From JBEIQE01 sp040376705 (lineage in GTDB: Bacteria; Pseudomonadota; Alphaproteobacteria; UBA2400), in contig JBEIQE010000012.1 in NCBI GenBank assembly GCA_040376705.1, positions 1-64,000 of the forward strand: a DNA stretch of 64,000 nucleotides. Reading direction: 5' to 3'. Within the stretch, counting starts at the first letter, position 1. Each line of letters opens with the position of its first letter. The notes under the pieces were generated by a model. The model saw nothing but the letters and a program-made list of their open reading frames with translations. It searched no databases and had not been told where the DNA came from. Of this stretch, positions 1 through 8,174 are shown one piece after another. Both the position numbers and the translations under genes were made by a program.

Positions 1-1695
1 GGTATCGTGCTACTGTTCCTCGGCAAGCTGGCGAATGTTTATGCGCCAATCTTTTATAAGCATGCGGTAGATGCGCTTACCATTAGCAGTACCAACCTCA
101 CGCTCATTATTCCGTTTGGTATGATTGTCTCGTATGGTTTAGCGCGCGTCAGCACTATGGCGTTCAGTGAATTGCGCGAAGCCTTGTTCAGTAAGGTGCT
201 CTACCGTGCCATGCGTTTGGCAGCAATGGATGTGTTCCGTCACTTGCATAACCTCTCGCTGCGTTTCCACCTCGAGCGCCGCACGGGCGGCCTTAGCCGT
301 GTGATTGAGCGCGGTATTGCGGGTATCGAGCGCTTTTTAAGCCTTACCACATGGTTCATTGGCCCCACGATCCTTGAGATCATCCTCACCTCATGTGTGT
401 TGTTCTACTTCTTTGGCTGGCCGATTGTGCTGGTCACTCTCGCTACTGTGGGCGTTTACATGGTCTATACACTCCGTATTACCGAGTGGCGTTTGCAAAT
501 CCGCCGCAGCGTGAACGCGCATAATACAACGTCTAACAGCAAGGCGGTTGATAGCCTGCTGAACTACGAGACGGTAAAGTATTTCAATAACGAAGAGCAT
601 GAAGCCAGCCGTTATGACAGCACCATGCGCGAGTATGAAACTTCGCTCATCAAGGCGCGTACGTCGTTATCGCTGCTTAACGTTGGTCAGTCCTTTATTA
701 TCTCTGCTGGTCTGGCCATGGTCATGTACCTGGCTGCGCGTGATATTGTTTATAACAACATGACCGTGGGCGACTTTGTACTGGTCAACACCTATCTGCT
801 GCAGCTGTATATGCCGCTTAACTTCCTTGGCTCGGCTTATCGTGAAACCCGCGAAGCCGTGATTGATATGGAAAAGATGTTCGACCTGCTGGAGGTCAAC
901 CGCGAGATTCAGGATGCGCCCGATGCAGCTGACCTCAAGGTGAATGGTGGCCGCATTGAGTTCAAGAACGTCTCGTTCAACTACGATGAGCGCCGCCCGA
1001 TTTTGCAGGACGTCAGCTTTGTGGCAGAACCGGGCCAGACGGTAGCCATCGTCGGCCCCTCGGGCGCAGGCAAGTCCACCATCGCGCGGCTGCTTTATCG
1101 CTTCTACGATATTGGCGGTGGCAGCATTACCGTAGACGGGCAGGATATCCGCAAGGTCACCCAGGCTAGCCTGCGCGCTGCCATTGGTATCGTGCCGCAG
1201 GATACAGTGCTGTTTAATGATACGATTGAATATAACATTGCGTACGGTCGCCCCAGCGCTACTCAGGCCGAAATCAAGGAAGCCGCCCGCATGGCGCAGA
1301 TCGACAAGTTCTGCGAAAGCCTGCCCGATGGCTACCAGACGGTGGTCGGCGAGCGCGGCCTCAAGCTCTCGGGCGGCGAGAAGCAGCGCGTGGCGATTGC
1401 CCGTACCATCCTCAAGCATCCGCCGTTGCTGATGTTTGATGAGGCAACCTCGGCACTCGATACGCATACCGAAAAAGAGATTCAAAGCAGCCTGCGCGCC
1501 GTCAGTAAGGGCCATACGACGCTGGTGATTGCCCATCGTCTCTCAACCATTGCCGATGCCGACCTTATTTTGGTACTCGAGGGCGGTAAGGTGGTGGAGC
1601 AGGGCCGTCACGCTGATCTTTTGTCAAGAGATGGGCTTTACGCTGCACTGTGGCGCAGACAGCTCGAGTCAGAATCTCATGCGGTCGTTGCATAA
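1..1695 (+). CDS. Atm1/ABCB7-type ABC exporter (5' end outside window)
   Basis: This is the C-terminal ~565 residues of a half-size ABC exporter with fused membrane and ATPase domains. The frame is open to base 1, and the first visible residues already match an internal helix of the family, so the true start lies upstream. Several transmembrane helices fill about the first 290 residues. The ATPase domain follows, with Walker A GPSGAGKST, signature LSGGEKQR, Walker B LLMFDEATSALD and the H-loop histidine in VIAHRLST. The helix text (KLANVYAPIFYKHAVDAL) resembles the Atm1/HMT1 group, which is known to export glutathione-linked or sulfur-containing compounds linked to Fe-S cluster and heavy-metal homeostasis. 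The exact substrate is inference. A methyltransferase gene follows after 67 bases on the same strand. Confidence 0.88.
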   Translation, partial: GIVLLFLGKLANVYAPIFYKHAVDALTISSTNLTLIIPFGMIVSYGLARVSTMAFSELREALFSKVLYRAMRLAAMDVFRHLHNLSLRFHLERRTGGLSRVIERGIAGIERFLSLTTWFIGPTILEIILTSCVLFYFFGWPIVLVTLATVGVYMVYTLRITEWRLQIRRSVNAHNTTSNSKAVDSLLNYETVKYFNNEEHEASRYDSTMREYETSLIKARTSLSLLNVGQSFIISAGLAMVMYLAARDIVYNNMTVGDFVLVNTYLLQLYMPLNFLGSAYRETREAVIDMEKMFDLLEVNREIQDAPDAADLKVNGGRIEFKNVSFNYDERRPILQDVSFVAEPGQTVAIVGPSGAGKSTIARLLYRFYDIGGGSITVDGQDIRKVTQASLRAAIGIVPQDTVLFNDTIEYNIAYGRPSATQAEIKEAARMAQIDKFCESLPDGYQTVVGERGLKLSGGEKQRVAIARTILKHPPLLMFDEATSALDTHTEKEIQSSLRAVSKGHTTLVIAHRLSTIADADLILVLEGGKVVEQGRHADLLSRDGLYAALWRRQLESESHAVVA

Positions 1696-1762
1696 ATTAC
1701 CAATCTGTTAACGAAGCATAGACGTTTTGACGAGTTAATAGGAAGGTTGAGGAAACCTTACT

Positions 1763-2725
1763 ATGCCCGTTGTAACATGGCTCGAACCTGGCGAAGGCGT
1801 ACAATTTCCTGTGCGCACCAAAACGCGCCTGCGCGCCTGGTGGGAGGGGTATGACCTTTCGGTCCTCAAGCAGATGATCGAAAGCGGCGAGATTGAAGCC
1901 GCCGATGCCGCCCCCATTACCCCGCCTGTAACAAGTGAAAACGAGCTGCTCGACCGCCATGGCCGCCCGCTATGGAGCGCCGAGCGCATTAAAGTGGCCG
2001 AGACTCTGTGGGGCGAAGACTTCCTCTCGCCCGGCGGGGTTGAGCATACCGCTTATCTGGTCAAGCCATTTGGCATCAACTCCTCCATGAGTATTCTCGA
2101 CCTCAGCGCGGGTCTGGGGGGCGTGGCCCGCACCATCGCGCGGGATTACAAGGCATGGGTTACCGGGCTCGAGGCTTCGCCACTGCTGGCCACTATCGGT
2201 AAAGAGCGATCGGAAAAGCTTAAGCTCAGCAAGCAGGCGCCGGTCATGCAGTATGATCCTGATAACATCCACCTCGACAAGAAGTACGATGGCATCTTCG
2301 CCAAAGAAGCCTTCTTCAGTGTGCACAATAAAGACAAGTTGTTCGATGAAATTGCCGCACATATGAAGCCGGGCGGTCAGTTCCTGTTTACCGACTATTG
2401 CGCCGAAGAGGCCGACCTCAAGAATTCAGCGATGGTTACCTGGGCCAATACCGAGCCGGTTGAGCCGGCAGTCTGGAGCGCTGAGCGCATCATCAAGGCG
2501 CTGAAGGCGCGTAAACTCGACGTACGCATTAATGAAGATATGACACAGATGCAGCGCCAGCTTATTCTACGCGCTCTCTCCGGTTTCCTTGGCCACCTCA
2601 ACGCCCATGCCATGGATAACCCCACCAAACTCGCGGTGCTCAACGAGGTTGAGCTGTGGGCGCGGCGCATGGCCGCGTTTGATGCTGGCCTTAAAGTATA
2701 TCGCTTCTATTGCATGAAGCACTAG
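1763..2725 (+). CDS. Class I SAM-dependent methyltransferase, substrate unknown
   Basis: The 320-residue protein has a Rossmann-type methyltransferase core in its middle, roughly residues 105-220. Motif I reads ILDLSAGLGG, and a later strand reads KPGGQFLFTDY, as in class I SAM-dependent methyltransferases. About 90 residues before the core contain no domain I recognise. The C-terminal ~100 residues look helical and may form a substrate lid. No residue points to a particular acceptor. It lies downstream of the ABC exporter and may be co-transcribed with it. The fold is clear but the reaction is not. Confidence 0.75.
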   Translation: MPVVTWLEPGEGVQFPVRTKTRLRAWWEGYDLSVLKQMIESGEIEAADAAPITPPVTSENELLDRHGRPLWSAERIKVAETLWGEDFLSPGGVEHTAYLVKPFGINSSMSILDLSAGLGGVARTIARDYKAWVTGLEASPLLATIGKERSEKLKLSKQAPVMQYDPDNIHLDKKYDGIFAKEAFFSVHNKDKLFDEIAAHMKPGGQFLFTDYCAEEADLKNSAMVTWANTEPVEPAVWSAERIIKALKARKLDVRINEDMTQMQRQLILRALSGFLGHLNAHAMDNPTKLAVLNEVELWARRMAAFDAGLKVYRFYCMKH

Positions 2726-2783
2726 GCACCATCCCATTTCCAATCCCGCCTAGCGCAATTGCCGAGCTGCCAAGGATGTACTA

Positions 2784-3368
2784 TTGTGCGGCATGACTCG
2801 CGGCGTAGCATTTTTCGATTTTGACGGCACCTTGGTGAAAGGCGATAGCCTGATCCCTTACTTGGGCTATGTCGCTGGCTGGCCGAAGATGATTGCCGCC
2901 TTTGCCAAATCGATTGCCAGCCCTGAAAAGGGCCATCCGGATACGCGCACCGGTATCAAGTCGGCGCTACTCAAGCGTACTTTAGCTGGCGTGCCGTATG
3001 AAGAGGCGCGTGCCGCTGCCAGCAAGCTGGCTCCGCTTAAAATATGGAAGCCTCTGGCGCATAAAGCTCTGCTCAAGCACAAGGCAGATGGTTTTACCAT
3101 CGTAGTCGCCACCGGCGCGCTTGAGCTTTACATTCATCAGCTGCTCGAGGAACTGCCGGTTGATCTGGTCATCGCCACCGAGATGGAGGTGAAAGACGGC
3201 ATCCTCACTGGCGCTATTCAGGGTGGTAACTGTGTGCGGCAGGAGAAAGCCCGCCGCGTTGAGGCCTACCTTAAAACTCACGGCCCGTTTGATGTCACCT
3301 ATGGTTATGGCAACGCACCGCACGATTTGCCGATGCTGGCGCTGCTCGATCACAAAACCGTGATCTAG
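2784..3368 (+). CDS. HAD-IB family phosphatase (SerB-like), short C-terminus
   Basis: A HAD-superfamily phosphatase of about 194 residues. Motif I is FFDFDGTL with the nucleophilic aspartate. Motif II is the threonine of VVATGA, the lysine lies in the QEKARR stretch, and motif IV is NAPHDLPML. This is the HAD-IB pattern seen in SerB-like and small phospholipid-related phosphatases. The TTG at 2784 has an AAGGA seven bases upstream and is the likelier start; an in-frame ATG lies at 2793. The protein stops shortly after motif IV, whereas relatives usually run 15-25 residues further, so the C-terminus is short. Substrate is unknown. Confidence 0.75.
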   Translation: MCGMTRGVAFFDFDGTLVKGDSLIPYLGYVAGWPKMIAAFAKSIASPEKGHPDTRTGIKSALLKRTLAGVPYEEARAAASKLAPLKIWKPLAHKALLKHKADGFTIVVATGALELYIHQLLEELPVDLVIATEMEVKDGILTGAIQGGNCVRQEKARRVEAYLKTHGPFDVTYGYGNAPHDLPMLALLDHKTVI

Positions 3369-3403
3369 AAATTCGGCGTGATGACCTGAATGTTTGGTAG
3401 TGT

Positions 3404-4414
3404 TTAAGGCAGCTTGGCCAGGTCGCGTCCGGCTGTAATAAGCGCTGAATCAACCGTACTTATGCTGCGGCCTGAGCGGCGCGCGATGCGGTCCCCCAGC
3501 AGTACAGTAGCCAGCCGCAACTTGATCACATCCGGATCGTTGATATCCATCACCTCGCGCCGTGCGATGCGCTGGCGCAGTTCATCATCAATCCTGATCA
3601 TGCCCAGCTGCTCGGTCATCGCGCCTTGCGGAATGCGGTAATCAGCTCCCACAATACTGTTGAGGGTTATACTCTGGCCTTCAAGCCATTCAGCCTTGCG
3701 GGCTGCAAAATGCGAATTAGCCATCAGAACCAACAGGGCTGCCTTCTTGTAAAGCGGATCGCCCCCAAAACTTACCGGATAGGCCCGTGCCAGATTCTGT
3801 ATGGTTTTGAAATCAAGTGTGAGTGAGGCCCCCACCACCATTTGCCCATCTTTAAGGCCGGGGGCTGAGGCACGTAAAACCTGCTCGGTCTTCTTCATCG
3901 CGCCAGCCGCATAAAACTCTTTCATCGCGGCTATGCGCCAGGCTTGCATTGGTGTGCCGTCAAACAGGCGGGTAAGCTTGGGGCCAAGCTTGCTCGGGCG
4001 GGTTTCGCCTTCACCAGCATCGCCCAGCGCTTTGCGTATATCAGCCATTTTGGCGACCACGGCTTTGGCGCCTGAGCCCTCCAGCTCCCACTTGCGGGTG
4101 GTGCCATCGGCCTGCTGCTCAAAGAAGCCGCCCATCTGCCCGATGATGGCGCCAAACTGGTGCATCACGCGCACTTCATTCAGCGGCCCGGCCCAGGCTG
4201 CCGGGCTCAGGTAGCTCGAGCGGGTTGAGGGTTTTTCATCAGCCGGCATGGCATCGGCGAAGCGGTCAATCGCGGCATGATCAAGTGTAACAGAATTGGC
4301 GCGACCAAGGCTGGCGAGCGCGAAGTCACAAAACGCGATATAAGCGGATGTGCGATCAATACGCATGGCGATGTGATTAAACGCGTCGACCGTGAAGGGT
4401 TTTATCTTGCTCAT
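3404..4414 (-). CDS. Unknown protein with distant resemblance to the queuosine salvage glycosidase family (DUF2419/Qng1)
   Basis: The 336-residue protein has no signal peptide or membrane segment. Its second half contains an ordered set of motifs that recall the DUF2419 queuosine-salvage family: LYKKAALLV (compare FYKRAQILV), then SIVGADYRIPQ (compare MFADYRxPQ) followed by a Gly-Leu/Met and a charged helix, then VIKLRLATVLLGDRIAR (compare EVEIRG with a helix). The match is from memory and by eye, and the first half is poorly conserved. The hypothesis is more attractive because queA, tgt, queG and yhhQ lie in the same window, but those genes are 32 kb away. A start ATG at 4414 follows an AGGGA. 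It may be co-transcribed with the upstream zinc-protein gene. Confidence 0.35.
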   Translation of the reverse strand: MSKIKPFTVDAFNHIAMRIDRTSAYIAFCDFALASLGRANSVTLDHAAIDRFADAMPADEKPSTRSSYLSPAAWAGPLNEVRVMHQFGAIIGQMGGFFEQQADGTTRKWELEGSGAKAVVAKMADIRKALGDAGEGETRPSKLGPKLTRLFDGTPMQAWRIAAMKEFYAAGAMKKTEQVLRASAPGLKDGQMVVGASLTLDFKTIQNLARAYPVSFGGDPLYKKAALLVLMANSHFAARKAEWLEGQSITLNSIVGADYRIPQGAMTEQLGMIRIDDELRQRIARREVMDINDPDVIKLRLATVLLGDRIARRSGRSISTVDSALITAGRDLAKLP

Positions 4415-4477
4415 GCCCGTGTCCCTGTTGTGGCTATAGGTCTAGCGCACAGCAAGCGGCTTACAAGCGATAAAGGG

Positions 4478-4663
4478 TTAATGCGCGCCGCTGCCAGCCT
4501 TGAGGACAAAGCGGTGGTCGCAATAGGTGCAATCGACAAAGCCATCCGCACCGATGGTGAGGTAAACGCGCGGGTGCCCCTGCTTGCCGCCATCGCAGGC
4601 GATGCGGCGTTCAGTCACTTCAGAGGTCGCGGGGGCGGGGCGGTTATTGGCGGCGTTGCTCAT
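4478..4663 (-). CDS. zf-CHCC zinc-finger protein (NDUFS6-like)
   Basis: This 61-residue protein carries the zf-CHCC pattern: a cysteine in ACDGG, then GHPRVYLTIG, then VDCTYCDHRF. The Cys, His, Cys, Cys spacing matches the small zinc protein related to the mitochondrial complex I accessory subunit NDUFS6, a common alphaproteobacterial gene. Binding of one zinc ion is known for the family. The role in complex I assembly here is inference. The start ATG has no clear Shine-Dalgarno sequence. Longer reading frames overlapping it on both strands are shadows. Confidence 0.8.
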   Translation of the reverse strand: MSNAANNRPAPATSEVTERRIACDGGKQGHPRVYLTIGADGFVDCTYCDHRFVLKAGSGAH

Positions 4664-4753
4664 ATTTGCATAATAACGCCTCTACCGAACACTGCAAGGG
4701 TCTGGTTTTACTGCCGATTTTTGCTATAGATGGGGCAATTGAAGGAGAACACC

Positions 4754-4984
4754 ATGACTGCGCCTACTCTCGATCAGGCAATCGAAAACATCTACACCTC
4801 GTTGCACAATAATAACGACGAGATTGATGCGCATATCGCTGCCCTTAAGGCCGCGCTGGCTGCCGCTGGGCAGAAGGAAGCCGTGTTCGACCCCGCCAAG
4901 CTGGTGCAGCCCAACCGCCAGGGTCGCAAGATGATGGAATCCTATTTCAAGAAGCGCGGCGTAGCCATCAGCTTCAAGGCTTAA
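4754..4984 (+). CDS. Small conserved-looking protein of unknown function, 76 aa
   Basis: The ATG at 4754 follows GAAGGAG at a good distance, so it is preferred over an upstream in-frame ATG at 4730 that has no ribosome site. The protein is soluble, with a helical Ala-rich middle (HIAALKAALAAAG) and a basic end containing QPNRQGRKMM and YFKKRG. No domain is recognised. It ends two bases before the stop of the convergent gene at 4987. Confidence 0.65.
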   Translation: MTAPTLDQAIENIYTSLHNNNDEIDAHIAALKAALAAAGQKEAVFDPAKLVQPNRQGRKMMESYFKKRGVAISFKA

Positions 4985-4986
4985 GT

Positions 4987-5193
4987 TTAAGGTACAAGAC
5001 CCATAAAAAGTTTACGCTTCTGGCCGTGGTGCTCGACCAGCTGGTGGTGTACGCCTGCCAGTACCATGGGTGTAGTCGAGCCATCTGTTTCATTCGGCTT
5101 TTCGACAAACTGCTGGCGCAGGTGCAGCTCAATCGCGCGGTGGCTTATGGCCATGGCCGAATTTTTATCACCGAACAGTTTACGAATAGTCAT
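4987..5193 (-). CDS. Small protein of unknown function, 68 aa
   Basis: The ATG at 5193 lies 12 bases after the stop of the gene at 5206-6054, with AAGG about ten bases upstream, so the two look translationally linked. The protein is rich in His and Gln (LAGVHHQLVEHHGQKRK) and has no signal peptide or membrane segment. I recognise no family. It is accepted mainly on spacing and ribosome-site evidence. Confidence 0.45.
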   Translation of the reverse strand: MTIRKLFGDKNSAMAISHRAIELHLRQQFVEKPNETDGSTTPMVLAGVHHQLVEHHGQKRKLFMGLVP

Positions 5194-5205
5194 TCCGGGT
5201 CTGCC

Positions 5206-6054
5206 TTATGGTTGGTTAGGACGGTAGTAGCCGCTGTTCTCATACGGGCGGGCGATTGCAATGAGGCGGGATTCAGCATCGCGCGAAATCTCTGGCTCGC
5301 AGTGAATGAACGGATTGGGGTTCATGTTACCAAGCCAGATGGCTGCGCGCTGGCGGGGTACTTCGCGCAATACCTCGGCAAAGGCCATGCTGGGATAGCC
5401 ATAAATATCATTGGAAGGATTATCGCCCAGCTCGCGCTGCGGGTTTGCGCCCGGAAGGTTGATTTCGCGGCGTACGCGCTCATGCGCACCAATGGTGCCT
5501 TGCCCGCAAATGGTGATAAAACCCTGCAGGTCGACGGTATTATCGCGGTGCAAAGGCCCGCCGCCTTTAGGCAATTTGGCGAGGAAGAAAATCGCAAGAT
5601 CGCCGGAATAGACAATACCTTCAGGATTCTGACGGCCTTTGATAGCGGTTGAGATATCTTCAAACTGCGCTGTCAGCGTTGCCAGCATTTCGGCCTTACC
5701 GCTTGCCTCTGGCAGATGCCTGCCCAGTTCCTGCTGCACAACGCCTGCAATGCCATTGTGCTGCGTCAGCCGGGGGTTGCCGATATTGTAGAGCGGTAAT
5801 CCGATCTCTCCGGCGGTTATCTGCCTGCCGTGTGTGAGGGCCAGCTGCACCACATCCAGATCATCCGCATATTTTGCTGCAGCGGGACTAAAGGCGCGGG
5901 TGCCTATGGCAATACTCACGTTGGGCGTGTTGATGGCTGCCAGATCGCTCGTTTGCGCAAAAGCAAAGGGAGACTGTGCAAGACAGGCAAATTTTAAAAA
6001 CGGCGGTTCATACGGCATGCCGCGAGGATATGAAATCCAGATAGTTAAAAGCAA
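5206..6054 (-). CDS. Probable exported protein of unknown function
   Basis: About 270-282 residues with no domain I recognise. The start is uncertain: a TTG at 6054 and an ATG at 6018 are both possible, and neither has a good Shine-Dalgarno sequence. From 6018 the N-terminus reads FLKFACLAQSPFAFAQ, which resembles a signal peptide cut after AFA. The mature part contains IAIGTRAFSPAAAKYADDLD and a long helical middle. The C-terminus ends in YRPNQP. It is followed closely by the 68-residue gene at 4987. Confidence 0.5.
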   Translation of the reverse strand: MLLTIWISYPRGMPYEPPFLKFACLAQSPFAFAQTSDLAAINTPNVSIAIGTRAFSPAAAKYADDLDVVQLALTHGRQITAGEIGLPLYNIGNPRLTQHNGIAGVVQQELGRHLPEASGKAEMLATLTAQFEDISTAIKGRQNPEGIVYSGDLAIFFLAKLPKGGGPLHRDNTVDLQGFITICGQGTIGAHERVRREINLPGANPQRELGDNPSNDIYGYPSMAFAEVLREVPRQRAAIWLGNMNPNPFIHCEPEISRDAESRLIAIARPYENSGYYRPNQP

Positions 6055-6102
6055 TACCCGCGTAGCCCGGTCCTGATGAATTAGGTTATTCAGGGAGCAA
6101 AA

Positions 6103-6387
6103 TTAACGGTTAGGTGCCGTAGCCGCGGGATTATCGCCAAAACAGCTGTCTTCGCACTGTTTGGCTGCAGCTGGGCACTGCTTCAGGTTGAATTCAAGCT
6201 GCTCAGGTGTAAGGCAGTTTTCCGGACTGCTGGAGGCCTGCTCAATCTGGCGCAGAACTTCAGTATGGCAGAAGACCTTATAACTCAGGCAGCGGTTAAG
6301 GCAGGCAGTCTGTTCGCGCTCGCTCTTTGCGAAGGCGGGGCTGGCAATAAGGCCGGACAGCAGCACGAAGCTGAGGAACTTAGTCAT
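6103..6387 (-). CDS. Small secreted cysteine-rich protein
   Basis: A 94-residue protein with a clear signal peptide (MTKFLSFVLLSGLIASPAFA, cut before KSER). The mature part has seven cysteines, in CLNRC, VFC, ENC, KQC and CEDSC contexts, which suggests disulfides formed in the periplasm. The start ATG overlaps the last codons of phoB by eight bases, so the two are probably translationally coupled and induced together. No family is recognised. The odd cysteine number could allow an intermolecular disulfide or a free thiol. Confidence 0.7.
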   Translation of the reverse strand: MTKFLSFVLLSGLIASPAFAKSEREQTACLNRCLSYKVFCHTEVLRQIEQASSSPENCLTPEQLEFNLKQCPAAAKQCEDSCFGDNPAATAPNR

Positions 6388-7087
6388 CGGCAATCTCTCC
6401 TTTGGGGTCGAGTGCGTAACCGGCAGCACGCACGGTGCGGATGATATCCGGTTCACCAAGTGACTTGCGCAGGCGGCGGATGTGTACATCGACCGTGCGG
6501 TCTTCGACGTGAATGTCGTGGCCCCACACTTCATCCAGCAGCTTCTCGCGGCTATATACGCGGCCGGGGTTCTGCAGGAAGTGGCGCAGCAGGCGGAACT
6601 CGGTGGGCCCAAGCTTGAGCTCCACACCATCGCGGTGCGCACGGTGGCCTACGAGGTCCATATCGATACCGGCAACGCTAATCTGGTCGCTGGCATCCTT
6701 GCCCGTAGCGCGGCGCAGAACAGCATTAATACGCGCAATCAGCTCGCCGGGCGAGAAGGGCTTGGGCACATAGTCATCCGCACCTGCATTAAGGCCGCGG
6801 ATACGGTCTACTTCCTCGCCGCGCGCGGTGAGCATGATGATGGGAATTTTGTTGATGAGGTTGCTCTTGCGGATCTGGCGGCACAGGTCAAGGCCGGTGA
6901 GGTCGGGCAGCATCCAGTCGAGCAGCATCAGGTCGGGACGCTCTTTCTCGGCTTTGGCCATGCCGCTGGCAGCGTCATCCGCGGCAATTACCCTGAAGCC
7001 CTCTTTTTCGAGGTTATAGGTAAGCAGCGTGATGAGGTCGCGCTCATCTTCAACAATCAGGATCAGGGGCTTTTCGGCAGGGGGCAT
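6380..7087 (-). CDS. phoB: PhoB-type OmpR-family response regulator
   Basis: A 235-residue DNA-binding response regulator. The receiver domain has the acidic pair VEDE near residue 13, phosphoacceptor Asp57 in LLDWMLPD, Thr87 in MLTARG and Lys109 in YVPKPFSPGE. The C-terminal winged helix includes GPTEFRLLRHFL and VDVHIRRLRKSL, very close to PhoB. In known systems, PhoB activates phosphate-starvation genes by binding pho boxes. It lies 39 bases after the cognate phoR. No pst, phoU or phosphatase genes are in the window, so assignment to phosphate sensing rests on sequence alone. Confidence 0.88.
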   Translation of the reverse strand: MPPAEKPLILIVEDERDLITLLTYNLEKEGFRVIAADDAASGMAKAEKERPDLMLLDWMLPDLTGLDLCRQIRKSNLINKIPIIMLTARGEEVDRIRGLNAGADDYVPKPFSPGELIARINAVLRRATGKDASDQISVAGIDMDLVGHRAHRDGVELKLGPTEFRLLRHFLQNPGRVYSREKLLDEVWGHDIHVEDRTVDVHIRRLRKSLGEPDIIRTVRAAGYALDPKGEIADD

Positions 7088-7126
7088 AGGCTTACTTTAG
7101 GTAGCAAGGGGTTAAACAACAAGATA

Positions 7127-8167
7127 CTAAATAGCGAGGGGCAAATGCACAGAGAATGTGCTGCCTTGCCCGATTTCGCTCTCAATTAGCAGGGTGCCAC
7201 GGTGGCGGTTAATGATGTGTTTAACGATAGATAGCCCAAGGCCGGTACCGCCCATACTGCGCGAACGGCCAGAGTCGATACGGTAGAAACGCTCGGTCAG
7301 ACGGGCCAGATGCTGGCGCTCAATACCCGGGCCATGGTCGCGCACCATGACCAGCATCTTCTTACCCTGCGGCTCAAGCGTCACGTCAATCGCGGTATTC
7401 TCGGAAGTATATTTAATCGCGTTATCGATCAGATTCTGCATCAGCTGCATCAGCTGGTCGCTATCGCCAAACACATTCGGCAAAGGCTCTTTCGGCAGGT
7501 GCAGGTGCAGGGTTACATTTCGCTCGCCTGCCTTGCGTTCGAGCTGGGCGATGGCCTGCTGCGCAATACTGCCAAGTTCAACCCGGCCGGTTGGGGTAAT
7601 GTGCTCGTTAAATTCGATACGCGCCAGCGACAGCAGGTCCTGCACCAGACGGGTCATGCGGCTGGCCTGCGAGTGCATGATGGCCAAAAAGCGTTCATGG
7701 GCTTCTTTGTCATCCTTGGCGGGGCCCTGCAGGGTTTCGATAAAGCCCAAGAGGCTGGCCAGCGGGGTTTTCAGCTCATGCGAGGCGTTGGATAAAAAGT
7801 CGACCCGCAGCTGCTCCGAACGCCGTACATCTGTAATATCATGTAGCGTAATCATGACGCGCGGGGTGCCATGCTCGCTCGAGAAGAACAACGGCGCGAC
7901 CTTGCAGTTATAGGTGTGGTCGATGTTATCGGGCAGGACCAGCTCGAATGAGTCGGAGCTTTCGCCTTTAAGCGCATGTTCGATGGCCGAGAGGGTATGC
8001 GGCGTGCTCAGGATATTCTCGGCATAGTTGCCGATGTGTGCTTCGCCAAAACGTTCCTTGGCGCTGCGGTTCAGCTGAATGATCTTGCCCGCATCATCAA
8101 GCAGGATGATGGGGTCTACAAACGCGTCGAACATCGCGCGGATGGTGGCTAGGTCGGTACGGTTCAT
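7127..8167 (-). CDS. phoR: PhoR-like sensor histidine kinase without membrane segments
   Basis: The 346-residue protein starts directly with a PAS domain (AFVDPIILLDDAGKIIQLN). The HisKA domain follows with phosphoacceptor His130 in SNASHELKTPL, then the HATPase with the N box QNLIDNAIKYT, DHGPGIE and GGTGLGLSIVKH. These are PhoR-type motifs. Typical PhoR proteins have N-terminal transmembrane helices before the PAS domain; none is present here, and the preceding gene ends only seven bases upstream, so no room exists for them. The kinase is therefore probably cytoplasmic or attached through a partner. It is co-transcribed with rarD and phoB. Confidence 0.85.
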   Translation of the reverse strand: MNRTDLATIRAMFDAFVDPIILLDDAGKIIQLNRSAKERFGEAHIGNYAENILSTPHTLSAIEHALKGESSDSFELVLPDNIDHTYNCKVAPLFFSSEHGTPRVMITLHDITDVRRSEQLRVDFLSNASHELKTPLASLLGFIETLQGPAKDDKEAHERFLAIMHSQASRMTRLVQDLLSLARIEFNEHITPTGRVELGSIAQQAIAQLERKAGERNVTLHLHLPKEPLPNVFGDSDQLMQLMQNLIDNAIKYTSENTAIDVTLEPQGKKMLVMVRDHGPGIERQHLARLTERFYRIDSGRSRSMGGTGLGLSIVKHIINRHRGTLLIESEIGQGSTFSVHLPLAI

Positions 8168-8174
8168 CAGGACT

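Noticed and set aside
667..1536. Long open frame (289 codons) on the minus strand inside the ABC exporter
   Set aside because: It is antisense to a clear ABC ATPase. Its translation has no domain, and it reflects the high-GC codon pattern of the real gene.
4277..4729. 150-codon plus-strand frame across 4277-4729
   Set aside because: It runs antisense to the zf-CHCC gene and the start of the gene at 3404-4414, both of which have better support.
5026..5652. 208-codon plus-strand frame
   Set aside because: It overlaps two coupled minus-strand genes, and its text shows no domain or ribosome site.
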